Source: Burkholderiales bacterium
GTDB taxonomy: Bacteria; Pseudomonadota; Gammaproteobacteria; Burkholderiales; Ga0077523
Reading direction: 5' to 3'
Assembly: GCA_025459035.1 (NCBI GenBank)
Contig: JALORJ010000035.1
Coordinates: 1-12,274, forward strand
DNA length: 12,274 nt
Below the pieces are notes generated by a model. That model had not been told where the DNA came from. It searched no databases and was given only the letters and a program-made list of their open reading frames with translations. This document shows positions 8,826 through 12,274 of this stretch, one piece after another (the first letter of the stretch is position 1; each line of letters starts with the position of its first letter). A program made the translations under genes and the position numbers.

Positions 8826-8948
8826 TCACTTCTTGGTCTTGTCCTCCTTCGTCATCTCGTCCTTCTTGTCGTCGGCGAAGCTGACCGACGAGAACAGCGC
8901 ACCCGTGGTGAACAGGGTGACCAGCAGGGCGGCGATGGTCTTCTTCAT
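8826..8948 (-). CDS. Small exported peptide, pentapeptide MXKDX-type
   Basis: This 40-residue gene reads leftwards. The N-terminal MKK, a hydrophobic core (residues 5-20) and SVSFA at 21-25 form a classic Sec signal peptide, with cleavage expected after Ala25. The mature part would be only 15 residues, DDKKDEMTKEDKTKK, highly charged and probably unstructured. The MTKED unit resembles the MxKDx repeat of small periplasmic proteins annotated as pentapeptide MXKDX proteins in Burkholderiales; here about one copy is present, so the family link is tentative. AAGGAG at 8963-8958 (minus strand) lies 9 nt before the ATG, a strong support for a real gene. Its upstream region carries a promoter-like sequence and two dyads. 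Function is unknown; a metal- or stress-responsive periplasmic peptide is possible. Confidence 0.75.
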   Translation of the reverse strand: MKKTIAALLVTLFTTGALFSSVSFADDKKDEMTKEDKTKK

Positions 8949-8957
8949 GGTGGTGCT

Positions 8958-8963
8958 CTCCTT
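8958..8963 (-). promoter_or_regulatory. Shine-Dalgarno of the small exported peptide gene
   Basis: Read on the minus strand this is AAGGAG, 9 nt before the ATG whose first base is 8948. It decides in favour of a real 40-codon gene, because a perfect site at correct distance is unlikely by chance beside such a short reading frame. Confidence 0.75.
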
Positions 8964-8981
8964 GACGTGGATCGGAAAAGC

Positions 8982-9031
8982 GTGGGAATAAATCCCGCGC
9001 CAGACGAACCGTATGTGGTAAAAAATCCCAC
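8982..9031. promoter_or_regulatory. Pair of 17-bp dyads in a divergent control region (candidate operators)
   Basis: GTGGGAATAAATCCCGC (8982-8998) and GTGGTAAAAAATCCCAC (9015-9031) match at 14 of 17 positions and start 33 bp apart, close to three helical turns. Each has GTGG-type and CCCrC-type arms flanking an AT-rich centre. TTGACGTGG at 8962-8970 and its inverted copy at 9028-9036 frame the region. The AT content is far above that of the surrounding DNA. A dimeric regulator binding both sites on one face of the helix would explain the layout. The regulator is not identified. Confidence 0.55.
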
Positions 9032-9036
9032 GTCAA
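9008..9036 (-). promoter_or_regulatory. Sigma-70-like promoter towards the small exported peptide gene
   Basis: On the minus strand TTGACG (9036-9031) is separated by 17 nt from TACGGT (9013-9008). That is one mismatch in the -35 hexamer, and the -10 hexamer keeps the key T, A and final T. Transcription would start near 9001, leaving about 50 nt of leader. The 9015-9031 dyad fills the spacer and the 8982-8998 dyad lies just past the start, the usual positions of repressor sites. Confidence 0.5.
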
Positions 9037-9063
9037 CGACGCCAATCTGCGACACTTCCCGCC

Positions 9064-9951
9064 GTGAACCCCTCCAGCCCGCCCGCCGATCCGTCCGCGA
9101 CCCCCGCGGTCCGGGCAGCGCTCGCCCGGTTGCTGCGCCCCGCGATCCGGCTCGCGATCCGTCACGGCCTGATGTTCCCGGCGTTCGCGGAGTTGCTGAA
9201 GGAGGTCTACGTCGATGTCGCCGCGCGCGACTTCGCGCTGCCCGACAAGGGCGCGACCGACAGCCGCGTGACGCTGCTGACCGGGGTGCATCGCAAGGAC
9301 GTGCGCCGCCTGCGCGAGACGCGCGCCGGGCTGCGTGACGCGGCGGCGCCGCGCAGCGTGTCGCTGGGCGCGCAGATCGCCGCCGCGTGGAGCGCGCGTT
9401 CCGACTGCATCGACGCCGACGGGCGCCCGAAGCCGCTGCCGCGCGCCGCGGCCGACCCGGCGGTCGCGTCGTTCGAGTCGCTGGTGCAGTCGGTGAGCAA
9501 GGACATCCGCCCGCGCGCCGTGCTCGACGAGTGGACGCGGCTGGGCGTGGTCGACGTCGATGCCACCGCCGACACGGTGGCTCTGCGCGCGGACGCCTTC
9601 GTGCCGGCCGACGGCTTCGTCGAGAAGACCTTCTACGTCGGCCAGAACGTGCACGACCATCTGGCCGCGGCCGCCCACAACCTCGACGGCGGTCAGCCGC
9701 CGATGCTCGAGCGCTGCGTGCACTACGCGCACGTGCCGGCCGCGGCAGTGCCCGAGCTTGCGGCGCTCGCCGAGACCACCGGCATGAAGGCGCTGCGGGC
9801 GGTCAATGCGCGTATCCGCTCCGGCACGCTGCCCCGAACGGCCGCGGCGCCCGACCAGCGGGTCAACTTCGGGATCTGGTTCTTCGCCGAACCGATGGAC
9901 GCCGCTGCCGCGGCGGCGACCGCGGACGAGGCCGACGGCGATGCGCGCTGA
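9064..9951 (+). CDS. DUF6502 family protein with helix-turn-helix-like segment
   Basis: A 295-residue cytoplasmic protein recognised by its LLRPAIRLAIRHGLMFPAFAELLKEVYV opening region (residues 23-50) and RVTLLTGVHRKDVRRL (68-83). These are hallmarks of the DUF6502 family of proteobacterial proteins with no established function. The second block, with SRVTLLTG then an Arg/Lys-rich helix, looks like a helix-turn-helix recognition unit, so DNA binding is possible but inferred. There is no signal peptide, and the C-terminal tail is Ala-rich and acidic. The GTG start at 9064 has no Shine-Dalgarno, and no alternative start lies before the conserved region. It diverges from the small exported peptide gene across the dyad-containing region. 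It overlaps the following DUF5666 gene by 11 nt, a pairing I recall as recurrent in Betaproteobacteria. Confidence 0.8.
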   Translation: MNPSSPPADPSATPAVRAALARLLRPAIRLAIRHGLMFPAFAELLKEVYVDVAARDFALPDKGATDSRVTLLTGVHRKDVRRLRETRAGLRDAAAPRSVSLGAQIAAAWSARSDCIDADGRPKPLPRAAADPAVASFESLVQSVSKDIRPRAVLDEWTRLGVVDVDATADTVALRADAFVPADGFVEKTFYVGQNVHDHLAAAAHNLDGGQPPMLERCVHYAHVPAAAVPELAALAETTGMKALRAVNARIRSGTLPRTAAAPDQRVNFGIWFFAEPMDAAAAAATADEADGDAR

Positions 9952-11080
9952 GCGGCGAACCCGCCCACGCCCGGGGGCCGCGCGGACCGCGCGCGGGATC
10001 GTCGCGGCCGGCATCGTGCTGGCCATGGCGGTCGCCGGCGCGCCATTCGCGCGCGCGGCCGACCCGGGCTGCGACGACCCCGGCGGCATCGGCGGCACCG
10101 GCATCGCCGTCGCGCAGACCGCGCCCGAGGCGCCGGGGCCGACGCCGAGCGCCCCGCGACCGCCCGAGCCCGCCGGCGGCATCGGCGGTACCGGCATCCG
10201 CGCCGGGCTGCCGGACGGCGCCCGGGTCGCGCTGATCGGCACGATCGCGCGCTTCGGCAGCCTGTGCGTCAACGGCACCCGGGTCGCCTACGACCTCGAC
10301 GTCCCCACCGAGCTGCACGGTCTGCCGGGCAGCGCGCGGGATCTGCGCGCGGGCCACCTCGTCCGCGTCGACGCGCAGATCGACGCCGATCGGGTCCTCG
10401 CGCGCCACATCCGCGTGCTCGATGCCGTCACCGGACCGGTCACGGCCCGCGACGAACCGCGCGGGACCTTCCGGGTGATGGGGCTGCCGGTACGGCTCGA
10501 CGGCGGCGCGCACATCGGCCTGTCCGGGCCGTCGGTGCCCGAGGTCGGTACACCGGTGCGCGTCGCCGGCCTGCTGTCCCCGGCCGGCGAGCTGATCGCG
10601 TCGCGCATCGAGCGCGCGTTCGCCGACGACCTGGCGCAGGTGCTCGCGCGCGTCACCGAACTCGACGGGCGCGTCGCGGAGGTCGGAGCCACGCGGGTCG
10701 AGTTCGGCGCCGACGTTCCCGCCGACGCGCTGCAGCTGGGCGCCGAGGTGCTGCTGCGCGGCCGCTGGCACGACGACGCGCTGCGCGTGCAGAGCGCGGA
10801 GGCCGAGCCGCGGCTGCAGCGCACGACCTTCGATGCCCGGGTGAGCCTCGAAGGCTTCCTGCACGAGTGCACGAACGCGCCGGGGGTCGGCATGGACGGC
10901 GTCGCGCTGGCGCTCGACATCGAGCAGTTGCCGCCGGGCTGGGTCGGCCGGCGTGCGGTCGCGACGGGTCGGGCGGGGCGCGACGGCCGCTTCGAGGTCG
11001 AGCGCGTGGCGCTGCATCCGGCTCCGCCGGAGCCGGCGGCGGCGCCTCTCCTCGCGAAGTGCGAGCGCCGGATGCGTTGA
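9941..11080 (+). CDS. Exported DUF5666-domain protein
   Basis: A 379-residue protein with an Arg-rich N-terminus, hydrophobic segment (about 19-34) and AFARAAD, so Sec export with cleavage near residue 39 or 40 is expected. The mature part opens with two GGIGGTGI motifs (48-55 and 79-86) separated by a Pro/Ala linker. It then has what look like four beta modules of 50-70 residues (about 93-162, 174-225, 235-287, 300-358) of DUF5666 character. The first begins IGTIARFGSLCVNGTRVAYD. Cysteines at 44, 109, 310 and 374 could form disulfides in the periplasm. The ATG at 9941 overlaps the DUF6502 gene by 11 nt and has GAGG 9 nt upstream. The function of the family is unknown; binding of a ligand or polymer through the beta modules is conjecture. 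Confidence 0.82.
   Translation: MRAERRTRPRPGAARTARGIVAAGIVLAMAVAGAPFARAADPGCDDPGGIGGTGIAVAQTAPEAPGPTPSAPRPPEPAGGIGGTGIRAGLPDGARVALIGTIARFGSLCVNGTRVAYDLDVPTELHGLPGSARDLRAGHLVRVDAQIDADRVLARHIRVLDAVTGPVTARDEPRGTFRVMGLPVRLDGGAHIGLSGPSVPEVGTPVRVAGLLSPAGELIASRIERAFADDLAQVLARVTELDGRVAEVGATRVEFGADVPADALQLGAEVLLRGRWHDDALRVQSAEAEPRLQRTTFDARVSLEGFLHECTNAPGVGMDGVALALDIEQLPPGWVGRRAVATGRAGRDGRFEVERVALHPAPPEPAAAPLLAKCERRMR
10082..10198 (+). repeat. Duplicated 24-bp GGIGGTGI-coding unit inside the DUF5666 gene
   Basis: Positions 10082-10105 and 10175-10198 are identical at 23 of 24 bases (GGC to GGT at one glycine codon) and encode the same octapeptide. They flank a Pro/Ala-rich linker at the mature N-terminus. 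The near-perfect DNA identity fits a recent local duplication or strong codon constraint. Confidence 0.7.
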
Positions 11081-11133
11081 CGCATCCGCGCCCGCACGCG
11101 CACCGGCGGCCGTGCCCGGCTGCGGTGCGGCGA

Positions 11134-11163
11134 TTGACCGGGTGCCACCGCCGGCCCTAAACG
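11134..11163 (+). promoter_or_regulatory. Possible weak sigma-70-like promoter before the NTF2-like gene
   Basis: TTGACC (11134-11139) is followed after 18 nt by TAAACG (11158-11163). The -35 matches five of six bases; the -10 is poor. It is the only promoter-like pair seen in the 114-nt gap after the DUF5666 gene. Confidence 0.3.
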
Positions 11164-11180
11164 GTGGGTTCCCCCCACCG
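11162..11180. promoter_or_regulatory. Hairpin abutting the Shine-Dalgarno of the NTF2-like gene
   Basis: CGGTGGG (11162-11168) pairs with CCCACCG (11174-11180) around a 5-nt loop. Its last base is the first base of GAGGAG (11180-11185), the ribosome-binding site 9 nt before the ATG at 11195. If transcribed, the hairpin could affect ribosome access. It could equally be the 3' hairpin of the upstream transcript, though no T tract follows. Confidence 0.4.
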
Positions 11181-11194
11181 AGGAGCGATCGCCG

Positions 11195-11659
11195 ATGGCC
11201 TTCTTCGACACTCGACGCACCCTGCTGCTCGCGGCGCTCGCCGCCAGCGTCATGCTCGGACCGACGGCGCATGCGGCCGACAAGGCGGCGCGCGCGGCGA
11301 TCGAGGCCGGTGCGCAGGCGCTGATGGACGCCGTGAAGGCGCGCGACGCCGACGCGATCGCCGCCACCTACACCGACGATGCCCAGATGCTGCCGGCCAA
11401 CGGCGACATCGTTCGCGGCAAGGCGGCCATCCGCAAGCTGTGGCAGGACTGGATCGACGAGGGCCTGACCGGTCTGCTGCTCGAGCCGAACGAGATCGAG
11501 ACCGCCGGCGGGCTCGGCTACGACATCAGCATGTACAAGCTGTACGGGACGAAGGGCGAGGTGACCGACCACGGCAAGTCGCTGGTCGTGTGGCACAAGG
11601 TCAAGGGCAAGTGGAAGCTGCACCGCGACATCTGGACCACGAGCGTCCCGGCACCCTGA
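11195..11659 (+). CDS. Exported SnoaL/DUF4440-like protein (NTF2-like fold)
   Basis: A 154-residue protein with a clear signal peptide: RR at 7-8, hydrophobic core 9-22, and AHA at 25-27 for cleavage. The mature part starts with an amphipathic helix (about 30-50) and DAIAATYTDDAQMLPANGDIVRGKAAIRKLW (53-83). This is the cone-shaped NTF2-like fold pattern seen in DUF4440 and SgcJ/EcaC proteins. The C-terminal strands GEVTDHGKSLVVWHKVKGKW and LHRDIWTT complete it. Such domains are often small-ligand binders or isomerase-like; no substrate can be assigned. The ATG at 11195 is supported by GAGGAG at 11180-11185. It stands alone, 114 nt after the DUF5666 gene and 139 nt before the DUF1289 gene, so it probably has its own promoter. 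Confidence 0.85.
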   Translation: MAFFDTRRTLLLAALAASVMLGPTAHAADKAARAAIEAGAQALMDAVKARDADAIAATYTDDAQMLPANGDIVRGKAAIRKLWQDWIDEGLTGLLLEPNEIETAGGLGYDISMYKLYGTKGEVTDHGKSLVVWHKVKGKWKLHRDIWTTSVPAP

Positions 11660-11798
11660 GCCGGGTCCGACCGCGGCCGCCGCGTGGCGCGTCGGCTGCG
11701 GCGTGCTGCGTGCCGCCGTGGCCGACGCCGTACCGCGTCGCGACGACGGCCCGGTGCGCCCGCTATCCTCGCGGGTCGAGTCCTGCCAGGCCCCTGCC

Positions 11799-11981
11799 GT
11801 GAAGCCCATCCCGTCCCCCTGCATCGACGTCTGCCAGATCGACCCCACGCACGGCATGTGCCGCGGTTGCTGGCGCACGCTCGACGAGATCGCGCGCTGG
11901 AGCACCATGCGCGACGGCGAGCGCGAGCGCGTGATGGCGCAGTTGACCGCGCGCCGGCAGACCCCGCTGCCGCTCGCCTGA
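11799..11981 (+). CDS. DUF1289 family protein (four-cysteine, putative metal-binding)
   Basis: A 60-residue protein with the family pattern SPCIDVCQIDPTHGMCRGCWRTLDEIARW. Cys8, Cys12, Cys21 and Cys24 are spaced as expected for a zinc or iron-sulfur binding knuckle. The family is widespread in proteobacteria and usually annotated as function unknown. The GTG at 11799 is chosen because known family members begin within a few residues of KPIPSPC. The same frame stays open upstream for 32 codons but has no family similarity or better start. A weak AGG (11788-11790) lies 8 nt upstream. It is followed after 85 nt by the DUF2889 gene, and the two may form a small unit. The Pro/Leu-rich tail is probably flexible. 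Confidence 0.85.
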   Translation: MKPIPSPCIDVCQIDPTHGMCRGCWRTLDEIARWSTMRDGERERVMAQLTARRQTPLPLA

Positions 11982-12066
11982 ACCCGCGCGTCGCGCCGCG
12001 ACGCTGTACCGCCTCCGAGTTCCCGCCGCACACCGCCCCGGCAGTCGGCGCATCCGCCTTCCCCCA

Positions 12067-12274
12067 ATGCCGCTATCCGATCCCGCCCCGCGCCGTGCGT
12101 CGCACACGCGCCGCATCACCTGCACCGGCTACGCCCGCGACGACGGGCTGTGGGACATCGAGGGGCACCTGGTCGACACGAAGACCTTCGACATCGCACC
12201 CCTCGCGCGCCCCGGTGGCGTGCTGCGCGCCGGCGAGCCGTTGCACGAGATGTGGCTGCGCCTCACGGTCGACC
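12067..12274 (+). CDS. DUF2889 family protein, 5' part only
   Basis: The first 69 codons of a gene that runs off the right edge. The sequence HTRRITCTGYARDDGLWDIE (residues 13-32), then HLVDTKTFD and LHEMWLRLTVD, follows the DUF2889 pattern of an N-terminal RxH...R motif, RDDGLWDIEG and GEPLHEMWLRL. The family's function is not known to me; members are found mostly in proteobacteria. The ATG at 12067 gives the usual short lead-in before the first conserved block. No Shine-Dalgarno is visible in the C-rich sequence upstream, and no signal peptide is present, so the protein is probably cytoplasmic. It lies 85 nt after the DUF1289 gene on the same strand. Confidence 0.8.
   Translation, partial: MPLSDPAPRRASHTRRITCTGYARDDGLWDIEGHLVDTKTFDIAPLARPGGVLRAGEPLHEMWLRLTVD

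Noticed and set aside
11103..11154. CCGGCGG/CCGCCGG inverted repeat after the DUF5666 gene as a terminator
   Set aside because: Only 7 bp with a 38-nt loop and no T tract; expected by chance in DNA this GC-rich.
11703..11798. Upstream extension of the DUF1289 protein
   Set aside because: The extra residues have no family similarity, and the four-cysteine core begins directly after the GTG at 11799.

Overview
The window comes from a very GC-rich chromosome with strong G/C bias at third codon positions and several GTG starts. Gene content and order (a liu cluster with an isomerase, a LOG-like protein and a rhodanese placed ahead of liuB, a DUF6502-DUF5666 pair, a small MXKDX-type secreted peptide, DUF1289 and DUF2889) suggest a betaproteobacterium, probably Burkholderiales. 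That assignment is inferred from gene families and was not tested with a marker gene.

Positions 2-8669 hold one long plus-strand gene train for leucine/isovalerate breakdown. In order: the 3' end of a thiolase, an HIBADH-superfamily oxidoreductase, a DsbA-fold 2-hydroxychromene-2-carboxylate isomerase-like protein, a TIGR00730 (LOG-like) protein, a rhodanese, liuB (methylcrotonyl-CoA carboxylase beta), a stand-alone TfoX C-terminal domain protein, liuC (methylglutaconyl-CoA hydratase), liuD (biotin-carrying carboxylase alpha) and liuE (HMG-CoA lyase). liuB, liuD, liuC and liuE together convert 3-methylcrotonyl-CoA to acetyl-CoA and acetoacetate, and the thiolase could split acetoacetyl-CoA. 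Most junctions are tight (overlaps of 1, 11 and 4 nt; gaps of 5, 11, 25 and 29 nt). The exceptions are 77 nt after the thiolase and a 71-nt C-rich, G-poor leader before liuD. Isovaleryl-CoA dehydrogenase (liuA) and a LiuR-type regulator are absent and may lie upstream of the window.

Positions 8670-8825 form a GC-rich hairpin region that ends the operon. It contains a 15-bp-stem hairpin shared with a convergent minus-strand gene at 8826-8948, which encodes a 40-residue signal-peptide-bearing peptide. Between this gene and the divergent DUF6502 gene lies an unusually AT-rich control region (8949-9063) with two similar 17-bp dyads 33 bp apart. One of them sits inside the spacer of a good sigma-70-like promoter firing towards the small gene.

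Positions 9064-11080 hold a translationally coupled pair: a DUF6502 protein with a helix-turn-helix-like stretch, and an exported DUF5666 protein with GGIGGTG motifs and what looks like four tandem beta modules. The rest of the window has an exported NTF2-like/DUF4440 protein (11195-11659), a four-cysteine DUF1289 protein (11799-11981) and the start of a DUF2889 gene running off the right edge. No tRNA, rRNA, CRISPR array, insertion sequence or phage gene was seen.
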